Of a stretch of DNA of 54,845 nucleotides, positions 33,096-42,890 are shown in pieces. Source of the stretch: Roseiflexus sp. (GTDB taxonomy: Bacteria; Chloroflexota; Chloroflexia; Chloroflexales; Roseiflexaceae); assembly GCA_017743475.1 (NCBI GenBank), contig JAGHYV010000025.1, forward strand, positions 1 through 54,845, read 5' to 3'. How positions within the stretch are numbered: the stretch's first letter is position 1; each line of letters begins with the position of its first letter. Both the position numbers and the translations under genes were made by a program. The notes under the pieces were generated by a model that had not been told where the DNA came from, did not search any database, and saw only the letters and a list, made by a program, of their open reading frames with translations.

Positions 33096-35794
33096 CGCCA
33101 GCGGTACGGGATTCCGGGCAGGCGCAAGTACTCTTCTCCCACATTTGCCAACACAATAGTCGTTTCATTGCCAGGCTGCTCAAGTCGCGCATAGCGTGTG
33201 TACTGAACACGGGTTGAGCCGCGCAGCATTACGTCACTGATCGGCGGTCCCAGGACGCCCATTCCGCCATTTGCCTCCCACGCTTCCAGAAATGCGCCCC
33301 GCAATGCATATCCCGTCTCTGGAAAAGATCGCACCGGTCCGGGTTCCGGGGGCGCAGGTCGCAGACCGCTTTCACCGATTAGCAGCAGTTCACCAAGCGG
33401 CAGTCGCGTGACGCTGGTTCCATCGAAACGGAAACAGACGCGCGCAAAACACTGCAACACGCCGTCGGTAAAAGGCACCGCTGGCATTAGCGGGTCACCG
33501 GCGCCTTCGTATGAGCCAGTATCGATCCAGGCGGTAAAGAGCGGCTCAGGAACAAAATAGCCGCGTTCGCCGAGCAGCCGTCCTTCCGGCTCGCCAACCT
33601 CGATCAGTGCGATAGAGTGTGGTGGGGTGAGCACGTCATCATTGGCGCGCAGTGCGACATCGAGACGATACATGCCGGGCGGTAGTTTGAAGGGCAGATC
33701 GAGAGTGTGCATATGCTGAATCGCTACGCCGTTCCAGTCGGAAGGGCGCAGCACACCGTACACTAGGGGACGTTCCCAGGCAGCAACGGAGGCGCTATCG
33801 TGAGTAGCAAGTCGCACCTGTACCTGGCATACCACTGCGTCGCACACTCCTGGAACGTCGCGGTTGCGGTTCAATTCCAGCGTCAGCGCAATCCGTTCCC
33901 CAGGAGCGTACCTCGTACTGCCGGGACGTGTGAGGAACACGGCTGTGATGCGTATATCGGCGCCGGTCTCGATCTGGACATCGCTCCGTTGCCCTGGATC
34001 GACCGGTCGGTAGAGGTCGAACGTGCCGCGCGAACCTTCCTGTGCGTAGCGATGTGTAATCAGCGTGATCATATCCGACGTCAGCCAATTCCCCAGGTAG
34101 TCGAGCACAACCAGCGGTACATGTCCATTTGCCATATCACGCAGCAGCGGGCGCTGATCCAGCAGGCCAGCATCGTACAACTGGCGATGCTCGAACGCCT
34201 GGAGTCGCGACAGGACGCCAGCCTGTGCCGCAATGCCGGGAATGTCAGTGACGATCGGTTGACCAACTGCGCGAACATCCGCCACAAGTGCGGCATTCAC
34301 ACGTCGCAGCGTTGTGAGAATCTCTTCCTCACGTTGCAGATCGCGCCAGACGCCATACCTGCCAAAGGCGAACCGTGGCGGGTTATCTCCTTCAATAAGA
34401 CCGTATGGTTTGACATAATTTTCGCTCCAGAGCGGGTAATAGCGGATGAGTGCAGCGGCGAGGAGCAGCAGGATCAGAAGCGGAAACCATCCTGCCAGTC
34501 CAGGTTGAAAAGCGCGCACTGGCAGCGGAGACGCGGCAGGAGGATGCACATTGAGTGTTTTGAACCAGGAAATCATCATCGAAATCCGGGAAGCCAGGGC
34601 AGGAGACGGTTCCTCCACCTGCTGCTCGTGGGACTTGGGACGCTGGACAGAGGGGTCTTGGGCAGTGGAGTGCGGGCGATCCGTGTCGAACGGATACACG
34701 ATGACCGTTGCGATGAGCCAGATGGCGCCAGCGTAGAATTCGAGAAAATAGTTGGCGTAGGCCCCGACTTTGCCAACGCCAAATGCCACATACGCGCCAA
34801 AACAGGTATAAACAATCGGGAGGAGCGCGTGCGCTGTTTCCACAGGAGGAGGGAGAACATCCGACTGGCGCGTCTTCCAGCGCGTGCCGCGCATAAGTAT
34901 CAGCGCAGCAGCGAGCGCTGCACCAAGCCAGAGCGACCCCAGGATGGCAGCCTGATCCTGCCAGAACCCCTCTGCAAGCGCCGATGACCAGGGATTGGCA
35001 TTGGCGGAAACAACATGCAGCCAGAACCAGCCGCCAGAAGCGACCTGGAGCACGCTGGCGGCAGCGCCTCCGATAGCGACCATGCCCGCTGCCACCTCCA
35101 GCGCGCGGCGATGGTGACGAAACCAGAGCCAGACAAGCGCTGCCGCTGGCGCGGCGATCAACGACGGTTTCGCCAGCAGGCTCAGCGCGAGCGGGATGGC
35201 TGCCAAGCGTGACAAACGACGCGTCAGTAACAGTCCCCACAGCCCCAGGCAGACCCCTAGCAGATCGACGCGCATCAGTACGCTCCATTCACGTACAATC
35301 GGCAACGCCAGAAACGCGAGGGCGACAACGAGCGCCGTGCCTGATTGTCCCGATATGGTACGACGTATTGATGTGTCGGACGGTACTGCGAGCCGCCAGA
35401 TCAGCAGGGCGCAGATCAACGTTGCGCAGAACGTCACCAGGCGCCCTGCCAGCAGGGGTGTTGCACTCCCTGGCAGAGTCCAATCGAGCAGTAGAGCGAC
35501 CAGCGAGGTGACGATCAGATAGACCGGCGGATAATTGACGACCAGGTAGGGCGGCTGGGCGGGATCGCCGTACAGATGCGGCAGCGATGCACCGCTCCGC
35601 AGATGATTCACCTGCGCTAGCAACGGTCCTTCGCCATAATCAAGCGGGTAGGGAAATGTTAACACATGCCAGGCGCGGATCACGAAGAAGACCAGATATG
35701 CACCGACCAGCGCTGTTAGCGCGCCCAACGTCAGTGTCCTCGCGAAGCGCATCAACGACAGTGGAACTGATCGACTAGCAGGATGACGTGACAC
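33092..35794 (-). CDS. Large membrane glycosyltransferase with C-terminal LGFP-like module
   Basis: 900-aa protein. The N-terminal half has about ten membrane helices and, after the first, the loop YPLDYGEGPLLAQV, matching the GT39/PMT-2-like (GT-C) layout where an acidic first loop holds the catalytic Asp/Glu; substrate would be a lipid-linked sugar. From ~440 on it is mostly extracytoplasmic: beta-rich domain (~560-720) and a C-terminal LGFP-like stretch, SFPETGYALRGAFLEAWE ... GVLGPPISD ... VQYTRYARLE, seen in surface proteins of Chloroflexota and Actinobacteria. GTG start at 35794; a later ATG (35752) is possible. Function in surface glycan assembly is inferred from fold and nearby sugar genes. 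Stop overlaps the convergent Uma2 gene. Confidence 0.75.
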   Translation of the reverse strand: MSRHPASRSVPLSLMRFARTLTLGALTALVGAYLVFFVIRAWHVLTFPYPLDYGEGPLLAQVNHLRSGASLPHLYGDPAQPPYLVVNYPPVYLIVTSLVALLLDWTLPGSATPLLAGRLVTFCATLICALLIWRLAVPSDTSIRRTISGQSGTALVVALAFLALPIVREWSVLMRVDLLGVCLGLWGLLLTRRLSRLAAIPLALSLLAKPSLIAAPAAALVWLWFRHHRRALEVAAGMVAIGGAAASVLQVASGGWFWLHVVSANANPWSSALAEGFWQDQAAILGSLWLGAALAAALILMRGTRWKTRQSDVLPPPVETAHALLPIVYTCFGAYVAFGVGKVGAYANYFLEFYAGAIWLIATVIVYPFDTDRPHSTAQDPSVQRPKSHEQQVEEPSPALASRISMMISWFKTLNVHPPAASPLPVRAFQPGLAGWFPLLILLLLAAALIRYYPLWSENYVKPYGLIEGDNPPRFAFGRYGVWRDLQREEEILTTLRRVNAALVADVRAVGQPIVTDIPGIAAQAGVLSRLQAFEHRQLYDAGLLDQRPLLRDMANGHVPLVVLDYLGNWLTSDMITLITHRYAQEGSRGTFDLYRPVDPGQRSDVQIETGADIRITAVFLTRPGSTRYAPGERIALTLELNRNRDVPGVCDAVVCQVQVRLATHDSASVAAWERPLVYGVLRPSDWNGVAIQHMHTLDLPFKLPPGMYRLDVALRANDDVLTPPHSIALIEVGEPEGRLLGERGYFVPEPLFTAWIDTGSYEGAGDPLMPAVPFTDGVLQCFARVCFRFDGTSVTRLPLGELLLIGESGLRPAPPEPGPVRSFPETGYALRGAFLEAWEANGGMGVLGPPISDVMLRGSTRVQYTRYARLEQPGNETTIVLANVGEEYLRLPGIPYRWR

Positions 35795-36000
35795 AGCGCT
35801 TGATTATAGCATGGGTCGGTCTGTGCCTGACAGAGCGCAAACCTACGGTACTGTACAATGCATTGTCTGGGAGTATTAAGAGTCGCGCCATGAAAGCCAC
35901 TGCCTCTTTTGGACGCACAGGTCATCACAGTACACGCGCCATTTTCGGCGCGGCGGCGCTCAGCCGCGTTACCCAGGAAGCTAAGTACGGTTACATTTGA

Positions 36001-36409
36001 AGAACCCCCAGGACATCGTCGATTTCGAGGCGCTCACCGCAGTCTGCCGTGAGCGTGGCGTCGCTGTGCAGACGATCAAGGTGATCATGCAAGTGCCGTG
36101 GGGTGAGCGCCAACGGTGCCACACCACCCAGTATGCGCTTGACGGGCTTGCGAATGCGTGCAAGTTGTTGCAAAAAGTGAGCGCCAACGGTACCACACCA
36201 CCCAGTATGCGCCGCTGGAGGATCAGGCGGATATCGACCTGGCAGTACACTGGGTGCTGGAGCGCACGGATGTCTTTCTCAACACAGTTGGCGACATCGA
36301 GTTGCTGTCGCGTGTGCTCGACGCTGCCAGCCGACTCCAGGCGCGACCAGGCGATGATGAGATGGAACATTTGCTGGAGGAGCGCAATATGACGCTGTTG
36401 TTTGTGTAG
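36001..36409 (+). pseudogene. Aldo/keto reductase C-terminal remnant
   Basis: Two frames together give the C-terminal third of an aldo/keto reductase: VDFEALTAVCRERGVAVQTI and VPWGERQR in the first, then [33 protein letters not shown] and the end LLFV in the second. The frames join across a local direct repeat: GAGCGCCAACGGT...CCACACCACCCAGTATGCGC occurs at ~36106-36139 and ~36180-36213. That duplication put the gene out of frame. The N-terminal barrel and catalytic Tyr are absent. 35795-36000 holds no other gene. Confidence 0.7.
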
Positions 36410-36487
36410 ATCTGCGCCAGAACTTCCGCCTTAACCAGCATAAGCGCATCCAAAAATCGCATCACACAGTGTTGTTACATAAGGTTT

Positions 36488-36521
36488 ACAAAACCGCCTG
36501 AGCTTGCCTGAGGGGTTTTGT
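36488..36521. terminator. Strong palindrome, possible bidirectional terminator
   Basis: ACAAAACC(G)CCT (36488-36499) pairs with AGGGGTTTTGT (36511-36521) with one bulged base; T-runs on both strands. A second overlapping pairing GCTTGCC/GGCAAGC spans 36502-36546. It lies between two pseudogenes. Nothing else is recognisable in 36410-36838. Confidence 0.45.
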
Positions 36522-36838
36522 TACGATCGCCTCAGCAAAGGCAAGCGTAAGCAACAAACAACGGAGCGCCCGCGCTGGCAATGCACACCATAGCGACGAG
36601 GCTGGTTGATGTGCCTTGCGCAAAGTGACACGTCGCAACTGGAACGGAAAGCGTCTGGCAGCGTACATGGAGAAGAGGTATGAGATCATTACTCACTACC
36701 CGTGTCTGGTGCCAGGACTGGCGGCGTGTCAGTCTGTAGCGCCTGCAAGTAGTACAGGTGCATCGATGCTGGCGGGCAGGCAACTCCTCTCTATCTTGGG
36801 CATCGCTACAGCATTACTGATGCCTGGCAGCGGTATCT

Positions 36839-37312
36839 ATGTCTCTTAGGGCTGCGCGCTTACGGGGCATGCCTGCTGCTCTATACCAAACAATCGGCGT
36901 GCGCCTGGCAGCGCGCCGCTGGCCTGCTGCACCTGGCATAATCATTGGCTCTGAGGTCTGCGTCACGCCAGGGTCGGCGAGAAACCATTCTACGGCGTGG
37001 TTGTGCGATACGCCTATACTGTTCAGGGTCAGGAGTATGAAGGTGCGCGAGATGATCTGTCGTATTTCAGTAATGATCAGAAAGCAGTGCAGGTGATTGT
37101 GGCGCGTTACCAGGTTGGAGCTTCCGTGCCGGTGTGCTACGATCCGCAGGCGCTACAACGCGCACTGATAGAGCGTAGCATTCGTTCGAAATCATCTGGT
37201 TGGTCTGCTGCTTGCCAGCCTGCTTTTCCCATTGCTGGTAGCAGGAGGCTTGCTGGTGATCCTGACAGGACTGGTGATGCTGGCAGCGCCGGGACCGCCG
37301 CCTCCCGGTTGA
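36839..37312 (+). pseudogene. DUF3592 membrane protein pseudogene
   Basis: Three frames reconstruct one DUF3592 protein. Frame 1 (36839-~36985): ALYQTIGVRLAARRWPAAPG, IIIGSEVCVTPGSARN. Frame 2 (~36985-37175): FYGVVVRYAYTVQGQEYEG, VARYQVGASVPVCYDPQ. Frame 3 (~37180-37312): a hydrophobic C-terminus LVGLLLASLLFPLLVAGG then LLVILTGLVMLAAPGPPPPG and TGA. At least two frameshifts disrupt it. 37313-37657 shows nothing I can name. Confidence 0.65.
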
Positions 37313-37657
37313 GTAAGGCAGATGAGATGGCTATCCTGATTCTCTGCAATGCAAGGTGCAGATGTTATCCGTCGAGTCGAAGATGGGTTGCAGAACGACT
37401 AACAAAGATGGAATGAAGAAAACACCGACCACTGAATGGTAAAACGAGGAGTCAGATCAGCAAGGTGTAGATTTTGGTAGCAGCATGGATATATTTGTGA
37501 CGGGTCCCCGTGATATGATAGCAATGCTTGCCTGTACGACGTCATCCCCACCCGGTAATTCGGAAGCAACGATGGATGTATTGATGGAGGTATGCATCGA
37601 CAACATCACGCTGAGGAGAGGGTTCGATTCGGGTAAGCCAGACCAGGAGAAGGAACA

Positions 37658-38059
37658 ATGCCAGTGAAACTGATGAAGGATGTCGTGACGTGGATGATGA
37701 CTGTGATCATCGTACTTGGCTCCCCTGCCTGTTCGGGCATGATCGGTGGCCAGGATGAAGTTCTGATCGGGCTGACGAATGATGCCGCACGGTTCATCCT
37801 CCAGCCGCAGCAGCCCAACCCTGTCAACACTGGGCTGCCATCGCTCGATGCGCTCAATCGGAAGTGGCGGGTTCAGCGCATGACTCCCGTGTTTCCCGAC
37901 GTATCTCCCAACGATGCTGCTGCTCTTCGCTACGGTCTCGCAGGCGTTTACAAACTGGCAGTGCCGCGGGGAACGAATCTCAGGGCCATGATCCGGGAGT
38001 ATCAGTCGGATCCGAATGTTGCGTACGCCGAGATCAACATACCTGTGGAAACGAAGTGA
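37658..38059 (+). CDS. Free-standing subtilase prodomain (inhibitor/chaperone-like)
   Basis: 133-aa exported protein whose body matches the prodomain of the subtilase encoded 20 nt downstream. Both have [DN]E-[VI]-LIGL, GLPSLDALNRKW versus GIASLDRLSRRYH, a P-V/L-F-x-[DE]-[VI]-S segment, YGL-[AN]-GVYK, and the final DPNVAYAEIN versus DPAVAYAEPN. The fold is the I9/fervidolysin-type propeptide that folds and inhibits subtilases. A hydrophobic N-terminus (TWMMTVIIVLGSPACSG) suggests export; the Cys does not fit a strict lipobox. AGGAG/AAGGA precede the ATG. No catalytic domain. Likely acts in trans on the partner protease; this is inference. Confidence 0.75.
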   Translation: MPVKLMKDVVTWMMTVIIVLGSPACSGMIGGQDEVLIGLTNDAARFILQPQQPNPVNTGLPSLDALNRKWRVQRMTPVFPDVSPNDAAALRYGLAGVYKLAVPRGTNLRAMIREYQSDPNVAYAEINIPVETK

Positions 38060-38078
38060 GGAGAAAGGAGATTGCCCG

Positions 38079-40016
38079 ATGCGTCGTCACCTGTTCTTCG
38101 TCTTCATCGCTCTGATCGCCCTGGTGCTCAACCGTACCGACTCGGGTATGGCGGACACGTCTCAATCTGTGGCGCCTTCGGTGTGGGAAGGTGCATTCGT
38201 ACCAAATGAGATCCTTATTGGCTTGAAGCCGGAGGCAGTATCGCAGCTGACGCAACCAGACACGCGATCCGATGCAGTGGGGGTTGCTTCGCTGGGAATT
38301 GCATCGCTCGACCGCTTGAGTCGCCGGTATCATGTACAGGCGATTGTACCGCTCTTCGATGAGATCAGCCCTGCCGATCAGATCGCGCAAAACTACGGTC
38401 TCAATGGCGTCTACAAAGTCGTCGCACCGATCGGGGTCGATATCTTTGCCATGATCGCAGACTATAGCGCCGATCCGGCCGTCGCATACGCCGAGCCAAA
38501 CCGTATCTATGAGGTAACGGGGATCCCAAACGATCCAGACTTCAGAAGACAATGGGGGCTGCACAACATCGGACAAACCGGTGGCCGCGCCGATGCTGAC
38601 ATCGATGCGCCGGAGGCGTGGGATATCACAACAGGATCTCCCTCGGTGCTTATCGCAGTGGTGGATACCGGCGTGGATTACAACCATCCCGATCTGCGCG
38701 GTGGTCGAGTGCGCACCGATATCGACCGCGATTTTGTCAACAACGATGAAGATGCAATGGATGACCACGGACACGGCACTTTCGTCGCCGGTATCGCCGC
38801 AGCCAATACGAATAATGGACAGGGGATCGCAGGCGTCTGCCCTGGTTGCCAGGTGCTGCCGATAAAAGTGTTAACTAAGGACGGCAAGGGTTCGGCAGAC
38901 GGTGTAGCCAGGGGCATTCAGTACGCAGCCCAGGCCGGCGCGAAGATTATCAGCATGAGCCTGGGCGCGCCGTCTAATTGTGGTTGTTCACAGACAATAG
39001 CCCGCGCGATCAACTACGCATTCGATCGCGGCAGTCTGCTTATTGCAGCATCTGGAAATGACAGGGACAAACAACGCATCAGTTATCCGGCCTCCTCACC
39101 GCGTGTCATGTCAGTGGGAGCGAGTGATCATAATGATCAGGAAGCGCCCTTCTCCAATCGCAACAGTTACCTCGATATTGTTGCGCCGGGAAAGGATATT
39201 TACAGCCTGAAATCCGGCGGCGGCTACGTTACGGAAAGCGGCACTTCGGCGGCAACTCCCTTCGTTTCCGGTGCGGCTGGACTGATCTGGTCTGTCAATC
39301 CTCAGTTGAGCAATGTGCAGGTCTGGTGGCGACTCTATCACTCGGCGGATGATTTTCCGGCGCGACGTTCTGCTCAGACCATCGAGACCGCACCGACCCC
39401 TGAAATAACGGTCGATCCGGCACGCCTGGTCTTCCGGGTGTACCTGCCGACCATGTCGCGTAGCCGTGTCACCTTTGGCCGTCTCAATGCGCGCCAGGCG
39501 CTTGAGATCTCCGGCAGCGGTCAAATGTTTGCACCGGTCGATACGTGCAGTGGCGAGCCCAGGGGTTGTGTTCCAGGCTGCGGCGCAGAAGTGGCGCTTA
39601 CCGGCTCAACGACGGGATTGCACGATCTGGAGGTGTTGCGCCGCTTCCGCGACGAGCAACTGGCTTCCAGCACAGCAGGACAGCGCTGGATTGAGATGTA
39701 TGAACATCACCGTCTGGAACTTGCAACGTTACTGGCAGGTGACGCACAACTCCGCACGCAGGCGCGGGAGGCGCTCGATCTCTGGCTGCCCCTCATTCGC
39801 GCACTGGTGGAGCCGGGTTCCGAGGCTTCTGCGATTATTCAACCTGAGCACATCCGTGCAGCGCGTCTGCTGATCGAGAACCTGAGCGTCCGCAGCAGCC
39901 CCGAGATGCGGCGCGATCTGGACGAGGCCAGGATGGTTGTGGATCTGGCAGAAACCTATATCGGTCAAGAAGTACGTGTCTTCTGGGACGCGATCATAAA
40001 GCGCAACCAGCCATAA
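38079..40016 (+). CDS. Secreted S8 subtilisin-like protease
   Basis: 645-aa exported serine protease. Signal peptide MRRHLFFVFIALIALVL; prodomain ~40-140; catalytic Asp in VVDTGVDYNHP (~194), His in DDHGHGTFVAGIAA (~230), oxyanion Asn in ASGNDRD (~326), Ser in ESGTSAATPFVSGAAGL (~388). Past ~440 is RVYLPTMSRSR, like the exported-protein motif at the end of the 1-1353 gene, then a helical tail: LEVLRRFRDEQLASSTAGQR is reminiscent of CFI-box C-terminal domains, but the CFIATAA part is missing. Start ATG 38079 has AAAGGAG 8 nt upstream and begins the signal peptide. Operon with the free prodomain. Ends TAA, followed by a hairpin. Confidence 0.9.
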   Translation: MRRHLFFVFIALIALVLNRTDSGMADTSQSVAPSVWEGAFVPNEILIGLKPEAVSQLTQPDTRSDAVGVASLGIASLDRLSRRYHVQAIVPLFDEISPADQIAQNYGLNGVYKVVAPIGVDIFAMIADYSADPAVAYAEPNRIYEVTGIPNDPDFRRQWGLHNIGQTGGRADADIDAPEAWDITTGSPSVLIAVVDTGVDYNHPDLRGGRVRTDIDRDFVNNDEDAMDDHGHGTFVAGIAAANTNNGQGIAGVCPGCQVLPIKVLTKDGKGSADGVARGIQYAAQAGAKIISMSLGAPSNCGCSQTIARAINYAFDRGSLLIAASGNDRDKQRISYPASSPRVMSVGASDHNDQEAPFSNRNSYLDIVAPGKDIYSLKSGGGYVTESGTSAATPFVSGAAGLIWSVNPQLSNVQVWWRLYHSADDFPARRSAQTIETAPTPEITVDPARLVFRVYLPTMSRSRVTFGRLNARQALEISGSGQMFAPVDTCSGEPRGCVPGCGAEVALTGSTTGLHDLEVLRRFRDEQLASSTAGQRWIEMYEHHRLELATLLAGDAQLRTQAREALDLWLPLIRALVEPGSEASAIIQPEHIRAARLLIENLSVRSSPEMRRDLDEARMVVDLAETYIGQEVRVFWDAIIKRNQP

Positions 40017-40034
40017 TGCTGCGCAGCGGCATCT

Positions 40035-40067
40035 TCTCCCGTGGACGCTTATTGCGCCCACGGGAGA
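40035..40067 (+). terminator. Hairpin after the subtilase gene
   Basis: TCTCCCGTGG (40035-40044) pairs perfectly with CCACGGGAGA (40058-40067), 13-nt loop, 18 nt past the stop. No T-tract, so efficiency is uncertain. Confidence 0.5.
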
Positions 40068-40264
40068 TAGAGGTGCATATACTGGGGGATAAGCCGCGAT
40101 GGTCGCCGGAACGTCGGGCGCTCTTTCTTATTGGAGCGAACGGAGATATACGCACAAACCCTGCAATAAAGCGACGAAAAGACTCGTTCTATGTCGTTCC
40201 ATTCATTTCCCGTACTAAAGTAGACCTGATACCTGCCATCGGAGATACTACCCACTCCTGCTCT

Positions 40265-41419
40265 TCACCCCCTGCTCTCAGAAGATGGCGTCTGTTCTGC
40301 TGACGGCTCATCAGAATCTTCGCCGCTCGAGGGTGCTGTCGCAGCGTCAGGGCGATTGGCGGTTTCGTCGATTGGTACGTTGGACGGCGCTGCTGGTTCG
40401 CTCCGGGTGGTCACCGACGCCGCTACACCGGTGGGTTCCCGGATCTCTGATGCGTCCTCTCGCTGGCGGGAAGACGTTTCCGCTGCGGCAGACGACGCTT
40501 CGGGCGCTTCGCAGACGCTGATGGGTTCATCGCCGCTTCCAGCGGGCAACGTGGTGAAACGCGAGGTCGTCTCGATCCGCTCATCGGTTCCCGGTGCAAC
40601 GATGTTCAACTGCTGCTGCACCAGGTTGTGCAGTTCCGCCAGTTCGTCTGCTGTGGACGCCGGGTCGTTGTGCATTTGCTAGCGAATGGCATCGATCCGG
40701 AGGTTGAGGTATGCCAGGGTGTGTTGCATACCGTCGCGCAGATCCGTCAGCGCCTGTTCACGGCGCTGAAGTTCATCCAGGCGGTGCAGCAGCGGCGTTA
40801 TCCGCTCGATCTTCTCCTGGGCGGCGCGCAGGTCGCGTTCCAGTGCAGCGCGCATCTGCCGGTCATCGAAGAAGAGTCGGATGTACAGAAAAATGACCGG
40901 CAGCCATGCGATGAGCGCCTTCAGTCCGGCGACTGTGCCCCAACGTTGCGTCGCCAGCGCATCGTACAGTCCAACTGGTTCCGCCAGGGTCAGCAGCATG
41001 ACCGCAAACGGCAGGCGCCAGCGGAATGGATCCGCCGCCGCCGCTGTCTATCCCATCATCGCCAGGATCAGCAGAGCAAACCAGGCGCTGATCGGCAGGA
41101 GGGCAATAACCAGGATGCACTCGACTCCCAGAACGATCAGGAGGTCGCGGTAGAGTGGGGGCCATTCGCCGGTTCCGCGGCGCACCGGCGCCCACAGCCA
41201 GCGATGCGCTATCAGGAAAGCCAGGGACAGGATCAGTATCCAGAGACCGCGCACATTCCACAGTCCACCGCGCTGTGCTGCGTCAAATAAGCCTGCCCCT
41301 ACTGCAACCGTTAGAAACGCATCCCAGAACATCGCAAAGTGGCGCTGCCAGTCGAGAGCGCCAGCATCCAATGAAGGGTTGCGCGCAGAAGTGGTTGCAG
41401 CAGTCGGATGATTGGTCAT
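40265..41419 (-). pseudogene. Membrane/coiled-coil protein with two in-frame TAG codons
   Basis: One continuous 384-codon frame interrupted only by TAG at 41048-41050 and TAG at 40679-40681, ending in TGA. Pieces: four or so membrane helices (LWILILSLAFLIAHRWLW; LLIVLGVECILVIALLPISA; LPFAVMLLTLAEPVGLYDAL; LKALIAWLPVIFLYIRLFF), a coiled coil (ALERDLRAAQEKIERITPLL, LDELQRREQALTDL) and an acidic Ser/Pro-rich tail. Sense across both TAGs looks continuous (helix before and after; ..DAIR-TAG-QMHND..). Both could be CAG-to-TAG changes. Family not recognised. No frameshift is needed, which is unusual for an old pseudogene. Confidence 0.65.
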
Positions 41420-41455
41420 GGGTTGGGAAACTCACACAATCGGCGGGCGTCGACG

Positions 41456-41615
41456 CTAGTGCCCAGTCGCCTGCTCGAAAGCGTGCGCCAGTTGCAGCAC
41501 GCCGAAATCGTTGTGGTGACGCCCGACCAGTTGCAGCCCGATTGGTAATCCGTCGCGTGTGAACCCTGCAGGGACGGAAATTGCCGGGAAACCGATAATT
41601 GAAATATAGCCATTC
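41456..41615 (-). pseudogene. Amidase C-terminal fragment
   Basis: The minus strand reads DQNGYISIIGFPAISVPAGF then GLPIGLQLVGRHHNDFGVLQ and LAHAFEQATGH before a TAG at 41456-41458. This is the conserved C-terminus of amidase-signature (GatA-like) enzymes. The Ser-Ser-Lys catalytic core is absent. The upstream end is fused to the tail of the DUF4190 gene at ~41615, marking a deletion junction. Confidence 0.7.
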
Positions 41616-42082
41616 TGATCCCGCTGTCTCTGTCAACAAGAAGATGACGAAAAGGAGAGCGCACAAGAATGCAATTAACGCCAGTTGAATATGCCCCGTG
41701 ATAATGCCAGCGGTTGCATATCCACTCCCGCCAACCCTTTCATTCGATGCCGCGATCTCACGGCACGCACGGTACCCGGCAACGATGGCGATGATCGAAC
41801 AGATGACCGGTGCCGTAAACCAGCCAAGAATGCCGAACAACAGGCTAACGATGGCCGCTGTGCTGGTTGGCGGTGCAGATGTTCCATAGCCGCCCGATTG
41901 TAATGATGCCACTGCCGTGGGAGATGAAGTATCGACGAGAGGATGGATGTGGGTGTGTCGATAACCTTGCTGATGCGCTGGGTCGGCTTACCGGCGCTCG
42001 AAACGCGGATCTGCACGCCGCGGAACGGGCAGAACTGCACGTCCGATTCCTCAATCACCCCATCGCAACTTGGACATCTCAT
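41615..42082 (-). pseudogene. Zinc-ribbon DUF4190 membrane protein, frameshifted and chimeric
   Basis: Starts MRCPSCDGVIEESDVQFCPF at an ATG overlapping the trpC stop (ATGA), so it was cotranslated with trpC. The zinc ribbon has lost its fourth Cys (FCPFRG). Near 41940 the frame changes; the other frame continues AVASLQSGGYGTSAPP, then the DUF4190 double membrane segment STAAIVSLLFGILGWFTAPV and GGSGYATAGIITGHIQLAL. After LLFVIFLLTET homology ends and the frame runs out of register over the amidase fragment. Function of intact relatives unknown. Confidence 0.6.
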
Positions 42083-42888
42083 GAGCCTCCTCCCAGTTCG
42101 CGCACTTTGCTGGCAATATCGGGGGCAGTGACCAGCGCCTCGCCGACGAGAATGGCATCGGCGCCCCACGAGCGCACCAGTGCGACGTGTTCGGCGGTAA
42201 AAATACCACTCTCACTGACCAGCAGCGGACGATTCGATGATGGCAGCAACGCAGCCAGGCGGCGGGTCGTCTCCAGGGTCGTCGTAAAACTGTGCAGGTC
42301 GCGGTTGTTGACGCCGATAATCGATGCACCGGCATCCAGAGCGCGCCGGAGTTCGTCTTCGTTATGCACCTCGACCAGCGCCTGCATGCCAAAGGAGTGG
42401 GTCAGCGCCAGCAGCGCTGCCAGCGTCTCGTCGTCGAGCGCGGCGACGATCAGGAGCAGCGCATCGGCGCCATACGCGCGCGCCTCTGCGACCTGATACG
42501 GGTCGATGATGAAATCCTTGCGGAGGAGCGGCAATGGCGGCGCTGACCCCCGATCGACCATGGCGCGAATTCCTTCCAGATACTTCAGGCTGCCCTGGAA
42601 GAAGCGCACATCGGTGAGCACCGAAATGGCGGATGCTCCATTGCTGGCGTAGGTCCGCGCCAGCGCCAGCGGATCGAAATTCTCGATCAGGACGCCTTTC
42701 GACGGCGATGCTTTCTTGACTTCAGCGATCAGCGCGATGGGGCGATGTGCACGCAGTGCAGCGGCGAAGTCGCGTGGCGGCGGCGCCGCTTCTGCCCGCG
42801 CGCGGATCTGTGCGTCGGGTATCTTGATGCGCTGTCGCTCGACTTCAACACGCTTGTGGGTCAGAATGCGGTTGAGTATTGTGTCCAT
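42079..42888 (-). CDS. trpC: Indole-3-glycerol phosphate synthase
   Basis: 269-aa (beta/alpha)8 enzyme that closes the indole ring of CdRP in tryptophan synthesis. All signature blocks present: LIAEVKKASPSKG (catalytic Lys), ISVLTDVRFFQGS, LLRKDFIIDPYQV (Lys), LVEVHNEDEL (Glu), IIGVNNRDLHSF, LVSESGIFT, ADAILVGEAL. ATG 42888 begins the conserved N-terminus MDTILNRIL; an earlier in-frame start (42948) would only add residues encoded by the heptamer repeat. No Shine-Dalgarno: GGTTCTC ends 2 nt before the ATG. No other trp gene is nearby. The upstream gap to the S41 peptidase is entirely heptamer repeats. Confidence 0.95.
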   Translation of the reverse strand: MDTILNRILTHKRVEVERQRIKIPDAQIRARAEAAPPPRDFAAALRAHRPIALIAEVKKASPSKGVLIENFDPLALARTYASNGASAISVLTDVRFFQGSLKYLEGIRAMVDRGSAPPLPLLRKDFIIDPYQVAEARAYGADALLLIVAALDDETLAALLALTHSFGMQALVEVHNEDELRRALDAGASIIGVNNRDLHSFTTTLETTRRLAALLPSSNRPLLVSESGIFTAEHVALVRSWGADAILVGEALVTAPDIASKVRELGGGS

Positions 42889-42890
42889 GG

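Noticed and set aside
33800..34987. 395-aa plus-strand ORF
   Set aside because: Antisense shadow of the membrane glycosyltransferase gene.
41283..41912. 209-aa ORF taken as one protein
   Set aside because: Only the first ~100 residues are DUF4190-like; the rest is out-of-frame reading of the amidase fragment.
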